Source: an uncultured Eubacteriaceae bacterium
GTDB taxonomy: Bacteria; Bacillota; Clostridia; Eubacteriales; UBA1433
Assembly (NCBI GenBank): GCA_937880125.1
Contig: CALFLU010000051.1
Coordinates: 1-20,463 of the forward strand
Length of the DNA: 20,463 bases
Direction of reading: 5' to 3'
Positions 14,112 through 20,463 of the stretch are shown here, one piece after another. Position numbers and translations under genes: made by a program. Under the pieces are notes generated by a model, which saw only the letters and a program-made list of their open reading frames with translations, was not told the origin of the DNA and did no database searches. Numbering within the stretch: position 1 is the first letter of the stretch; each line of letters starts with the position of its first letter.

Positions 14112-14681
14112 TTATAAATTTCCCTTTAAGCCGATTTCTTCCGCTGCGCTGCGCATGCCCAAAATGGTTTCGGTGATAATCTCATCAAGGGGCATATCCA
14201 GCATTTCAGCGCCCTTTTGAATTACTTCACGGTTTACACCTGCAGCAAAGGAGCGGTCTTTAAATTTTTTCTTAACGCTTTTCAATTCCAAGTCCAGTAC
14301 GCTCTTAGAGGGACGCATGATGGCACAGGCATTGATCAGGCCGGTGATTTCATCAATGGTGTAGAGAATTTTTTCCATTTTTTCCACAGGCTTAACATCC
14401 GAACAAATGCCGTAGCCGTGGCTTTGAACGGCGCGGATATATTCCTCGTCGACATCTTCCTCTTTCAGCAGTTCTACAACCTTTTGGCAATGCTGTTCGG
14501 GATAGAGCTGATAGTCCAGGTCGTGCAAAAGGCCGATGGCGCCCCATTTTTCAACATCTTCGCCAAATTTTTCGGCATAGTGACGCATGACGGCTTCCAC
14601 TGCCAATGCGTGATAAATAAGTGCTTGACTGGTGTTGTATTTGAGTAAAATATCATAAGCTTGTGTACGACTCGGTTTCAT
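14112..14681 (-). CDS. HD-domain (HDIG-type) phosphohydrolase
   Basis: 189 residues from the ATG at 14681, which sits eight bases after AAGGAGG. A GTG at 14690 in frame overlaps the ribosome site and is unlikely. The HD metal-site residues are visible: H24 (YHALAVEAVMRHYA), H53-D54 (LLHDLDY), H88 and D110 (TIDEITGL). The family hydrolyses phosphate bonds in nucleotides or related compounds; the stand-alone group with HDLDYQLYPEQH is common in clostridia and not characterised. It has a good own promoter and no operon partners. Confidence 0.87.
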   Translation of the reverse strand: MKPSRTQAYDILLKYNTSQALIYHALAVEAVMRHYAEKFGEDVEKWGAIGLLHDLDYQLYPEQHCQKVVELLKEEDVDEEYIRAVQSHGYGICSDVKPVEKMEKILYTIDEITGLINACAIMRPSKSVLDLELKSVKKKFKDRSFAAGVNREVIQKGAEMLDMPLDEIITETILGMRSAAEEIGLKGNL

Positions 14682-14720
14682 AGTGCGCACCTCCTTGGGG
14701 GGTAATGAGACATGTAAAGA

Positions 14721-14749
14721 ATTATAACAGTTCTTTTTTATTCATGCAA
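14721..14749 (-). promoter_or_regulatory. Promoter of the HD-domain gene
   Basis: Minus strand TTGCAT (14749-14744), 17-bp spacer, TATAAT (14726-14721). Confidence 0.7.
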
Positions 14750-14885
14750 TCGGCAAAAGCATGACTTGGGCAATGGAATCAAGAAAGTGGCACAACAGTC
14801 GACTACGGCGACAAAAGTATATGGGCAGCAAACACAGGGCAAAAGAAAGAATAAAAAAAAGTATTCCGCATATCAATGGGGTATA

Positions 14886-14894
14886 TGGTATACT
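14886..14894 (+). promoter_or_regulatory. Extended -10 promoter of the hydratase gene
   Basis: TGG-TATACT (14886-14894) without a clear -35; about 68 nt leader to the ATG. Confidence 0.45.
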
Positions 14895-14968
14895 GTTACA
14901 ATCAGAGAAATTCTGATGAGAAATTTTTATGAAAATAATACTGAAAATTAACGAACGAGGAGGCCAAT

Positions 14969-15742
14969 ATGGACAGAAAAAAAGCGGCGGAAGATTTGTT
15001 TCAGGCGGAAAAAGGGAGATATCAAATTGATCCGCTCAGCGACCAATATTCGGATATTACCGTGGAGGACGCCTATGCCATTCAGTTGGAAAATGTAGCG
15101 AAAAAACTGGAAAACGGCGAAAAGCTCATCGGTATGAAAATCGGGCTTACAAGTCGTGCCATGCAACAAATGGGTGGCATTACCGAGCCGGACTATGGAC
15201 ATTTGACCGACAAAATGCTCTTACTCGAAGGCCAGACATGCAAAATGGAAAACCTGATTTCTCCTAAAATCGAAGGAGAAATGGCGTTTTGCATTCACAA
15301 GACACTGAGAGGACCGGGTGTGACCATTGCGGACGTGTACAACGCCACCAATTGGGTTGCGCCGGCCATTGAAATTATTGATACGCGTATTAAGGATTGG
15401 AAAATAAAATTGACGGATACCATTGCCGACAACGGTTCCAGCGCCATGGTGGTGTTGGGTAGCCGTCTGACGGATATTCGAAAAGTGGATATGCGTCTTG
15501 TGGGCATGACATTGGAAAAAAACGGAGAGCTGGTCAGTTCGGGGACAGGCGCAGAGGTTTGGGGCAATCCTGCAGCATCTGTGGCATGGTTGGCAAATAA
15601 ATTGTCAGAATTTGATATTGAGCTCAAAGAAAACAGCATCGTGCTGTCGGGTGCCGTTACGGCAGCGGTGGCCGCGGAAGCAGGAGACCATTTCTGCGTG
15701 AGTTTTCAGGGATTGGGAAGTGTCGGCATCAAATTTGTTTAA
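14969..15742 (+). CDS. 2-oxopent-4-enoate hydratase family protein (MhpD/FAH-like)
   Basis: 257 residues, the usual MhpD/DmpE/HpaH length. Motifs: GMKIGLTS (55-62), the metal ligands E102, E104 (KIEGEMAF) and E135 (APAIEI), whose 2- and 31-residue spacing equals that of E. coli MhpD (E106, E108, E139), and a C-terminal GNPAASVAWLANKL (199-212) that is diagnostic of the family. Hydratases add water to 2-oxo-4-enoic acids to give 4-hydroxy-2-oxo acids; 4-oxalocrotonate decarboxylases share the same fold and cannot be excluded. AGGAGG precedes the ATG. It is a one-gene unit with its own terminator. The class II aldolase at 18911-19678 could act on its product, but no ring-cleavage genes are nearby. 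Confidence 0.88.
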   Translation: MDRKKAAEDLFQAEKGRYQIDPLSDQYSDITVEDAYAIQLENVAKKLENGEKLIGMKIGLTSRAMQQMGGITEPDYGHLTDKMLLLEGQTCKMENLISPKIEGEMAFCIHKTLRGPGVTIADVYNATNWVAPAIEIIDTRIKDWKIKLTDTIADNGSSAMVVLGSRLTDIRKVDMRLVGMTLEKNGELVSSGTGAEVWGNPAASVAWLANKLSEFDIELKENSIVLSGAVTAAVAAEAGDHFCVSFQGLGSVGIKFV

Positions 15743-15765
15743 TCGACGCCTTGCGGCATAAAAAG

Positions 15766-15800
15766 AAATACCACTCGATTATCGAGTGGTATTTTGTTTT
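15766..15800. terminator. Bidirectional terminator between hydratase and cupin genes
   Basis: AAATACCACTCGAT pairs perfectly with ATCGAGTGGTATTT (a 14-bp inverted repeat, single central base) and is followed by T-rich sequence on the plus strand. It sits between two convergent genes. Confidence 0.85.
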
Positions 15801-15811
15801 CTTTGCAATGT

Positions 15812-16210
15812 TTAGAGTTCGCAAGAACCTGCTGCTTCTACATCGTCTTCCGGAAAACCTTTGTGGCCTTCGCGGGGAACCATACACAAAAACTTGAGCG
15901 CGCTGCCGTCTGTTGCCGTATTGATCAGCTGGTGTTGCGCGGATTCGTTGATAAACGCGTAAGAGCCTGCGCTCAGAGGATATTCGTCGTCACCCATTTC
16001 CAAAATTCCTTGACCGTCTACAACATAGACATAGTGTGGGTAGTCGTGGGCGTGATCGGCAGAGTGTCCGCCTTGTCCTACTTCGAATAATCTCAAAACC
16101 AATTCGTCAGAACCGTCACGAGGTGAGATGAGCACTCGTGCTTTAACATTTTCATACAATCCGTCCGGCAAAGTAACTAACGTGGTATCGTTAATATGGG
16201 AAGCTTTCAT
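15812..16210 (-). CDS. Small cupin-domain protein
   Basis: 132 residues, one cupin barrel. Motif 1 includes H53, H55 and H59 (DHAHDYPHYVYVVDGQG) and motif 2 is AGSYAFINESAQHQLIN with H93, giving a plausible 3-4 His metal site. The VPREG segment (111-115) follows the last strand, as in many stand-alone cupins. Function (isomerase, dioxygenase, or ligand sensor) cannot be told. The ATG at 16210 follows TAGGAGG. It is expressed alone, convergent with the hydratase and divergent from the lipoprotein. Confidence 0.87.
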   Translation of the reverse strand: MKASHINDTTLVTLPDGLYENVKARVLISPRDGSDELVLRLFEVGQGGHSADHAHDYPHYVYVVDGQGILEMGDDEYPLSAGSYAFINESAQHQLINTATDGSALKFLCMVPREGHKGFPEDDVEAAGSCEL

Positions 16211-16261
16211 GGGACCATTCCTCCTAAGAATATATTGTTTGATTAGTTTGAATGTAAAAGC

Positions 16262-16290
16262 ATGTTAGCATAGTTTTTATCAGAAAGCAA
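16262..16290 (-). promoter_or_regulatory. Possible promoter of the cupin gene
   Basis: Minus strand TTGCTT (16290-16285), 17-bp spacer, TAACAT (16267-16262). The -10 is poor. Confidence 0.35.
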
Positions 16291-16340
16291 GAATGATAAA
16301 AAATATTATTATGCACAGCAGAAAAGCGACAACATTTTTG

Positions 16341-16379
16341 TTGCAAAAGGCACAAAGCTGTGTTATTATATTAATATAA
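16341..16379 (+). promoter_or_regulatory. Promoter of the lipoprotein gene with an overlapping palindrome
   Basis: TTGCAA (16341-16346), 17-bp spacer, TATTAT (16364-16369) preceded by TGT (extended -10). The perfect 14-bp palindrome TTATATTAATATAA (16366-16379) overlaps the -10 and probable start site, a position typical of a repressor operator. Confidence 0.6.
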
Positions 16380-16445
16380 CATAATATTCTAATATAAAGA
16401 CGTATCACTTTATCTCACAGCGATATAGAATAGAAGGAGATACAA

Positions 16446-17000
16446 ATGAAAAAAATAGGGCGGATGGTTCTTTTGATTTTCGCTGTTATATTGATGTTGG
16501 CAGCCTGCGGAAAAGAGAGCGAGAAGTATGTAACCTATGAGGCAAACACAGCAGGCTCATTAGGGTCGTACCAAATTAAAACCCTGTTGTACGATGACGG
16601 ATTTTCGGTTACGGGCCTTGGGGGCACCTATGAAACAGAAGCGCGTTTTATTGTGGCTGAGGTGGAAATTGGTGTCGAGCAACAAATTGAGGAGGGTTAT
16701 GAGCCGCTATCGGTGGTGCTGGTGGATTCGGCAAAACGCGAATTTAATCTGTATGAACACAGCGAGGATGTGGCTGCTTTCATGCAGCAAAATGATGAGA
16801 CTTATGCAACAAAAAAAGATGCTTTGATGGAGGGAGAGACAAAAAAAGTCGTCTTTGTTTTTGAAATTCCCCGAGAATCACTGACAAAATCGTTGCGTTT
16901 TAGTTTTCAAGAGGAGAGCGCCGTGTATCATATCGAAAAGGTGCGTGACGGCGTCAATGATTTAAATATTTGCTTCGATGCCACAAAATGCCCCTATTGA
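16446..17000 (+). CDS. Secreted lipoprotein, DUF4352/telokin-like domain likely
   Basis: 184 residues. The N-terminus is a lipoprotein signal: positive MKKIGR, a hydrophobic stretch, and the lipobox LAAC with C21 as the lipidated residue, so the protein is anchored outside the membrane. The mature part is one beta-rich domain (about 30-170) with the pattern ARFIVAEVEI and KKVVFVFEIP that recalls DUF4352 Ig/telokin-like domains; this assignment is tentative. Two Cys near the C-terminus (at about 176 and 182) could form a disulfide. AGAAGGAGA precedes the ATG. It is a single gene under its own promoter. Confidence 0.82.
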   Translation: MKKIGRMVLLIFAVILMLAACGKESEKYVTYEANTAGSLGSYQIKTLLYDDGFSVTGLGGTYETEARFIVAEVEIGVEQQIEEGYEPLSVVLVDSAKREFNLYEHSEDVAAFMQQNDETYATKKDALMEGETKKVVFVFEIPRESLTKSLRFSFQEESAVYHIEKVRDGVNDLNICFDATKCPY

Positions 17001-17076
17001 CAGCGGCCACGGGTGGCGTGTTGCCACAAAATATGCGGTTTTTATCAAGATTCAACTGCAGTAAATAGCCCAAGCG

Positions 17077-17085
17077 TGCTATAAT
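17077..17085 (+). promoter_or_regulatory. Extended -10 promoter of nadE
   Basis: TGC-TATAAT at 17077-17085, no good -35, about 53 nt leader. Confidence 0.5.
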
Positions 17086-17145
17086 AGTCCTAAAAAAAGC
17101 AGGATGGTTTTGACAGCTGCATAAAGGTATAAACGGGAGGAAAAA

Positions 17146-17922
17146 ATGAACGGCACGTTAGATATGGAAAAGCTGACAAAGGAATTGGTTGCTTGGATAC
17201 AAAGGGAGCTCAAAGAATCCGGCGGCAGCAAAATTGTTTTGGGAATCTCCGGCGGAAAAGACAGTTCTGTCGTCGCCGCCTTGTCTGTCAGAGCGGTGGG
17301 CAAAGAAAACGTGTATGGGGTGTTAATGCCCAATGCTCGCCAAGATGATATTGCCGATGCGTATCAGTTGGTGGAGTTGTTGGATATTGCCCATGTCACC
17401 TGCGATATTTCGCCTATGGCAGAGGCGTTTACAGCGGCATTGCAAAAACCGAAGGGCACGTTTTTTGACGAAATCAGCACACAAACGCGCATCAACATGC
17501 CGCCGCGCATACGCATGACGCTCTTGTATGCCATTTCACAGTCTATCGAAGGAAGCCGTGTCGTAAACACGGGCAACCTCTCCGAAAGATGGATTGGCTA
17601 TACCACGTTATATGGCGATGCCATCGGTGCGTTTTCGCCCCTGGGCGGACTGACCAGTGAAGAGGTAATGGAACTGGGTGTCTATCTCAACCTTCCCATT
17701 GCCTTGGCAAAAAAAGTTCCGGCAGACGGCCTAAGCGGCAAAACCGATGAAGACAATATTGGCTTTTCCTATCGAGTGCTCAACAAATACATTCGACAGG
17801 GGATTTGTGAAGACGAAAAAATAAAAGAAAAAATCGACAACCTGCACAGACGCAACAAATTTAAATTTGAGCCGATGCCGTTTTTCCCTTCTCCGCTGCC
17901 CGTGTTGGCCGATGAAAAATAA
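17146..17922 (+). CDS. nadE: NAD(+) synthetase, ammonia-dependent
   Basis: 258 residues, the length of the stand-alone synthetase without the glutaminase domain, so it uses ammonia (or channels from a separate amidase). It converts nicotinate adenine dinucleotide, ATP and ammonia to NAD+. The ATP pyrophosphatase loop is SGGKDSS (35-41). Other family stretches are VNTGNLSERWIGYTTLYGD (140-158) and PADGLSGKTDEDNIGFSY (192-209). CGGGAGG precedes the ATG. It is a one-gene unit with extended -10 promoter and terminator, not in an operon with other NAD genes. Confidence 0.95.
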   Translation: MNGTLDMEKLTKELVAWIQRELKESGGSKIVLGISGGKDSSVVAALSVRAVGKENVYGVLMPNARQDDIADAYQLVELLDIAHVTCDISPMAEAFTAALQKPKGTFFDEISTQTRINMPPRIRMTLLYAISQSIEGSRVVNTGNLSERWIGYTTLYGDAIGAFSPLGGLTSEEVMELGVYLNLPIALAKKVPADGLSGKTDEDNIGFSYRVLNKYIRQGICEDEKIKEKIDNLHRRNKFKFEPMPFFPSPLPVLADEK

Positions 17923-17965
17923 CAACAAATTTAAAAATTCGATAAAAACAGTTAATACAGTTAAT

Positions 17966-17993
17966 AAAAAAAGCAGGCAAGGTGCCTGCTTTT
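17966..17993. terminator. Bidirectional terminator between nadE and the two-TM protein
   Basis: AAAAGCAGGCA (17969-17979) pairs perfectly with TGCCTGCTTTT (17983-17993) around AGG. The minus-strand reading ends in seven T's, so it is the stronger direction; it starts just past the stop of the minus-strand gene. Confidence 0.87.
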
Positions 17994-18000
17994 CGCTTGG

Positions 18001-18768
18001 TCAGTGTTTTTTGATGCGACTTTCAATATAAGAAAACAGATTGCATTTGCTCAATGCCGCTTCGTTAAACAGTGCCCGCGGAGCGGCGTGTTTAACCAGG
18101 TAGGCGTATTCGTTCGGAAATTGATCGGGCGGATATTGAATGGTGTCGATTTTCGGAAAAATAAAATGCATGGTTTGAATATGGTTATTCTTTTTATCGC
18201 GGTAGCGAATGGTGACGGTATATCTGATTTCCTGCACTTGCAAATAGCGCGTGGTGGTGGTGGTGCGAATCGGCATGCCATCGCCCTCAACCAATTGATA
18301 GTCCACGTCTTCGATATCGGAAAAGCGCAAAATTAACAGCACTTCATCGGGGTCTTGGCTCACAAAAATGAGACTGTTGTTGCTGGCTAAAACAGCATAA
18401 ATTTGCTCTTTGACAAGAAGCGGTATGCCGCCTTTGTACCTGCAAAGAAGAACGGCTACGGCATGATTTTTTGATAGAAGAGGATAGATGGACTCTCGAT
18501 AGGTCTTTGCGAGCTGTGCGTCGGCGTCGCGTCGGTTTTCTTCAATATCCAAATCCAAAAGATTGCGCGCTTTTTTATTGCGCATCAAATGAATCGGAAA
18601 CAAAACAAACAGCTGCAATGCGGCATAGGCCGCAAAGGGCCAAGAGGCAAACCAGGCAATTTTTCCCAACGATGTATCGGTACCCAAAAACAGCGAAACG
18701 GCGATAAAGATAACGAAAATCATACCCGAAATCGCTGCATGTGCAAAAGCTTTTTTCAAGGGATTCAT
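18001..18768 (-). CDS. Two-TM membrane protein of unknown function
   Basis: 255 residues from the ATG at 18768, chosen because AAGGA lies seven bases upstream and a good promoter lies at 18800-18827; a longer in-frame reading up to 19002 would run through that promoter and the aldolase terminator. Two membrane helices at about 11-30 and 36-58 are followed by a soluble domain of about 190 residues with alternating strands (VAVLLCRY, SLIFVSQ, RYTVTIRYRD, TMHFIFPKID), a T-T-T-T-T run near residue 171 and a charged helix at 65-90. The architecture recalls YcxB-like proteins, in which a membrane hairpin precedes a PH-like domain, but the match is weak. No function is claimed. Confidence 0.75.
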   Translation of the reverse strand: MNPLKKAFAHAAISGMIFVIFIAVSLFLGTDTSLGKIAWFASWPFAAYAALQLFVLFPIHLMRNKKARNLLDLDIEENRRDADAQLAKTYRESIYPLLSKNHAVAVLLCRYKGGIPLLVKEQIYAVLASNNSLIFVSQDPDEVLLILRFSDIEDVDYQLVEGDGMPIRTTTTTRYLQVQEIRYTVTIRYRDKKNNHIQTMHFIFPKIDTIQYPPDQFPNEYAYLVKHAAPRALFNEAALSKCNLFSYIESRIKKH

Positions 18769-18799
18769 AGCAATCCTTTCGTTACAACAAAGTAGTATT

Positions 18800-18827
18800 A
18801 TTATACACAAATTGAGCATAATTGCAA
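18800..18827 (-). promoter_or_regulatory. Promoter of the two-TM protein gene
   Basis: Minus strand TTGCAA (18827-18822), 16-bp spacer, TATAAT (18805-18800). Confidence 0.65.
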
Positions 18828-18858
18828 CGCGCCGCAGAGCAAATATTTTGTTTGACAA

Positions 18859-18886
18859 TAAAAAAAGCTGCCTAAGGCAGCCTTTT
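18859..18886 (-). terminator. Intrinsic terminator of the aldolase gene
   Basis: GCTGCC / GGCAGC stem with loop TTA; read on the minus strand it is flanked by AAAAGG and seven T's. It lies 25-50 nt past the aldolase stop. Confidence 0.85.
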
Positions 18887-18910
18887 AAATGGTTGAAACA
18901 AAAACAAATA

Positions 18911-19678
18911 TTAAGCTCTGATGTCTGCAATGAGGGATTTGTATGCGTTGAGCAAGAACATTGCGTCCATGCCGCAGGTAACAGAATCATATCCCCAGCC
19001 AAGTTTTAATTTGCTGTCTTCGACAGAACCGGAGAAAATAAAGGAGAGTTTGCCCGCGTCTTTGCAGACCTTTTGAATGCGTTTCATGGCATCGATCATT
19101 ATGGGATTGTCCATCTGTCCCGGAATACCCAAGGAAATGGAAAGGTCAAAGGGACCCACAAAAATGCCGTCAACGCCGTCAATAGCTACAATATTTTCGA
19201 GGTCTTCCAAGCATTCTGCGGTTTCGCACTGCGGAAGCAATAATGTTTTTTCATTGGATTGTTGGAAATGTTTTTCCAAATTTCCGGCAAATTCCGAGGT
19301 GCCAAAAGCGCTCGCCGCCGTATGTGCAAAGCCTCTGTTGCCCACGGGGAAATATTTGCCGTATTCAACGATTTCTTTTACTTCATCAACGGTTTTGACG
19401 CAAGGAATAACCAAGCCCTTTGCGCCGGCATCCAACATTTTCAAAATAGCGGCACGCGAAATTTCTTTGACGCGCACAAAAGGAACCGACCCGCGGTATT
19501 CTGCCGCGCAAATGGCCATTTTTGCCGTTTCCAAGTCGATGGAGCCGTGCTCGGTGTCGATGATGATGTAGTCAATGCCGGAAAGTGCAATGCATTCCAC
19601 GGCGGTCTGTCCGCCCAAATCATAAAATGTGCCGATGGGTTTTTTGCCTTCTTGGATCATCTCTCTTATCTTATTCAT
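18911..19678 (-). CDS. HpcH/HpaI-family class II aldolase
   Basis: 255 residues, full length. Residues equivalent to those of E. coli HpaI are in place: H44 (DTEHGSID), R69 (FVRV), E152 (QCETAEC; most relatives have QIE) and D178 (VGPFDLSISLG), the last two being the divalent metal ligands. GNRGF (113-117) is also conserved. The family cleaves 4-hydroxy-2-oxo acids (2-keto-3-deoxy sugar acids, 4-hydroxy-2-oxoheptanedioate, 4-hydroxy-2-oxopentanoate) to pyruvate and an aldehyde. CGGAGGTATG precedes the start. It is transcribed alone, yet in this window it is the natural partner for either the UxaA lyase product or the MhpD hydratase product; that link is inference. Confidence 0.92.
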   Translation of the reverse strand: MNKIREMIQEGKKPIGTFYDLGGQTAVECIALSGIDYIIIDTEHGSIDLETAKMAICAAEYRGSVPFVRVKEISRAAILKMLDAGAKGLVIPCVKTVDEVKEIVEYGKYFPVGNRGFAHTAASAFGTSEFAGNLEKHFQQSNEKTLLLPQCETAECLEDLENIVAIDGVDGIFVGPFDLSISLGIPGQMDNPIMIDAMKRIQKVCKDAGKLSFIFSGSVEDSKLKLGWGYDSVTCGMDAMFLLNAYKSLIADIRA

Positions 19679-19726
19679 ACATACCTCCGTTATTTGTTTT
19701 AATTTTATTCTAAATATTATAATACT

Positions 19727-19754
19727 ATTATACTACAAAAAAGATTTCTGCGAA
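19727..19754 (-). promoter_or_regulatory. Promoter of the aldolase gene
   Basis: Minus strand TTCGCA (19754-19749), 16-bp spacer, TATAAT (19732-19727). Confidence 0.5.
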
Positions 19755-19885
19755 GATATTTATGTAATTAATTTTTTTGACGATGCGGTGCTAAAAAGGA
19801 TATTCCTCGCCATGTGTTTATGATTGGCAGTGTGACAACAACACAGAAAACAAAGGCGACAGCACACAAAATATCCGCAAAACCC

Positions 19886-19914
19886 TTGACGAAAAACAGG
19901 CGATATGTTATGAT
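19886..19914 (+). promoter_or_regulatory. Promoter of the T-box leader and sulfhydrylase gene
   Basis: TTGACG (19886-19891), 17-bp spacer, TATGAT (19909-19914); start of transcription expected near 19921. Confidence 0.75.
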
Positions 19915-19930
19915 GTGGCAAATCAAAAAA

Positions 19931-20188
19931 CTTCATAGAGAGAAGAGTAGCGTTTGCAGATGCCTTGCAGAGAGCTTCGGGTCGGTGAAACGAAGCAGGC
20001 GGATAACACGTGAAGATGGTCTTTCTTTAGGATTGGCCGAGAGCGGAAGCTTTAGGTTGATACGGGTTCTCCCGTTACAGAGATAAGATATGATGGTATC
20101 TGATGAGGCTGTTGTTGTGAGGCAACAGCGAAGTAAGGTGGTAACACGGTTTATCCCGTCCTTTCAAAGAAAGGGCGGGATTTTTTTT
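19931..20188 (+). promoter_or_regulatory. T-box riboswitch, probably methionine (AUG specifier)
   Basis: Stem I base is AGAGAGAAG (about 19937) against TCTTTCTT (20020-20027). The 5' specifier-loop motif AGTA is at 19946-19949. The distal part GAGAGcttcgGGtcGGTGAAAcgaag (19970-19995) matches the T-box consensus. The specifier is most likely ATG at 20016-20018, directly before the 3' strand of the base helix. A stem III-like hairpin (CTGTTG/CAACAG) precedes the T-box AAGGTGGTAACACGGT (20135-20150). TGGT in the bulge pairs with an ACCA tRNA end, i.e. discriminator A, which fits tRNA-Met and not tRNA-Cys (U73). Uncharged tRNA should favour the antiterminator and switch on the sulfhydrylase gene. 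Confidence 0.88.
20155..20188 (+). terminator. T-box-controlled terminator
   Basis: CCCGTCCTTT pairs with AAAGGGCGGG around CAAAG, followed by eight T's. Its 5' arm overlaps the 3' side of the antiterminator, as required for the switch. Confidence 0.9.
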
Positions 20189-20258
20189 ATTCAAAACACC
20201 GCCGTCGGATGCTCAAAGCCCATGCAGTGAGTCAATCAAAAAAGAGAGGAATGTAAAA

Positions 20259-20463
20259 ATGAAAAAGCAAAAAATAGACACCTTGTGTGTGCAGGCAGGC
20301 TATGAAGCTAAAAACGGAGAGCCGCGCATTGCACCCATCGCCCAATCCACCACCTATAAGTATGACAATGCCGACGAACTGGCAGCGTTGTTTGATTTAA
20401 AAAAAGACGGACACATGTATAGCCGCATCTCCAATCCCACAGCTTCGGTTGTAAGTTTTAGCC
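20259..20463 (+). CDS. metY: O-acetylhomoserine sulfhydrylase, partial (cut by right edge)
   Basis: 68 codons remain. The N-terminus has CVQAGYEAKNGEPRIAPIAQ (10-29), STTYKYDNADELAALFDL (30-47) and YSRISNPT, typical of the Cys/Met-metabolism PLP family and of O-acetylhomoserine aminocarboxypropyltransferase in particular; the PLP lysine lies outside the window. The enzyme makes homocysteine (or methionine) from O-acetylhomoserine and sulfide (or methanethiol). AGAGAGGA precedes the ATG. Control by a Met-type T-box agrees with a methionine-biosynthesis role. The last eight residues (ASVVSFS region) are not the usual continuation after NPT, possibly an edge effect. Confidence 0.87.
   Translation, partial: MKKQKIDTLCVQAGYEAKNGEPRIAPIAQSTTYKYDNADELAALFDLKKDGHMYSRISNPTASVVSFS

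Noticed and set aside
18769..19002. N-terminal extension of the two-TM protein (longer start at 19002)
   Set aside because: It would run through the aldolase terminator and the gene's own promoter and overlap the aldolase end; the ATG at 18768 has a proper ribosome site.
19814..20086. 90-codon plus-strand ORF before metY
   Set aside because: It overlaps the promoter and the T-box Stem I, whose structure explains the sequence; product is Lys/Arg-rich with no family features.

Overview
The window looks like chromosomal DNA from a low-to-mid GC Gram-positive anaerobe (Bacillota, most likely a clostridial lineage). This rests on AGGAGG-type ribosome sites, consensus TTGACA/TATAAT promoters, many short intrinsic terminators, a T-box leader, a lipobox lipoprotein and YkvI/YczE/AEC-type transporters. 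No species can be named from the sequence alone. I see no rRNA, tRNA, CRISPR array, transposase or phage gene. The region is a metabolic neighbourhood of many short transcription units, each with its own promoter and terminator.

Left part (1-2950, minus strand): two tandem paralogous YkvI-type membrane transporters. The distal one runs off the left edge. The proximal one has a clear promoter and a leader of about 150 nt that contains a long-range 15-nt inverted repeat.

Centre-left (2950-8430, plus strand): the most interesting block. It holds a 482-residue regulator built from two complete GntR/FCD (FadR-type) repressors fused head to tail, an AEC-family permease, a full-length LarA-type nickel-pincer hydroxyacid racemase/epimerase with every catalytic residue in place, and a split UxaA-family lyase (small SAF-domain subunit and large subunit, start and stop codons overlapping), closed by a strong terminator. 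Read together, this is a regulator-permease-epimerase-lyase module for an unidentified 2-hydroxy acid: import, inversion of C2, then beta-elimination to a 2-oxo acid.

Centre-right (8448-13975): ThpR-type RNA 2',3'-cyclic phosphodiesterase, YczE-family membrane protein, SDR oxidoreductase, GNAT acetyltransferase, a 70-residue Cys-cluster protein with a pure Asp/Glu tail, a type-B carboxylesterase and a small zinc-ribbon protein, nearly all as single-gene units.

Right part (14112-20463): HD-domain phosphohydrolase, 2-oxopent-4-enoate hydratase (MhpD family), small cupin, lipoprotein, ammonia-dependent NAD synthetase, an unrecognised two-TM membrane protein, an HpcH/HpaI-type class II aldolase, and a probably methionine-specific T-box leader in front of an O-acetylhomoserine sulfhydrylase gene cut by the right edge. 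The hydratase, aldolase and SDR could in principle process 2-oxo acids released by the LarA/UxaA module. They are in separate transcription units, so that link is inference only.
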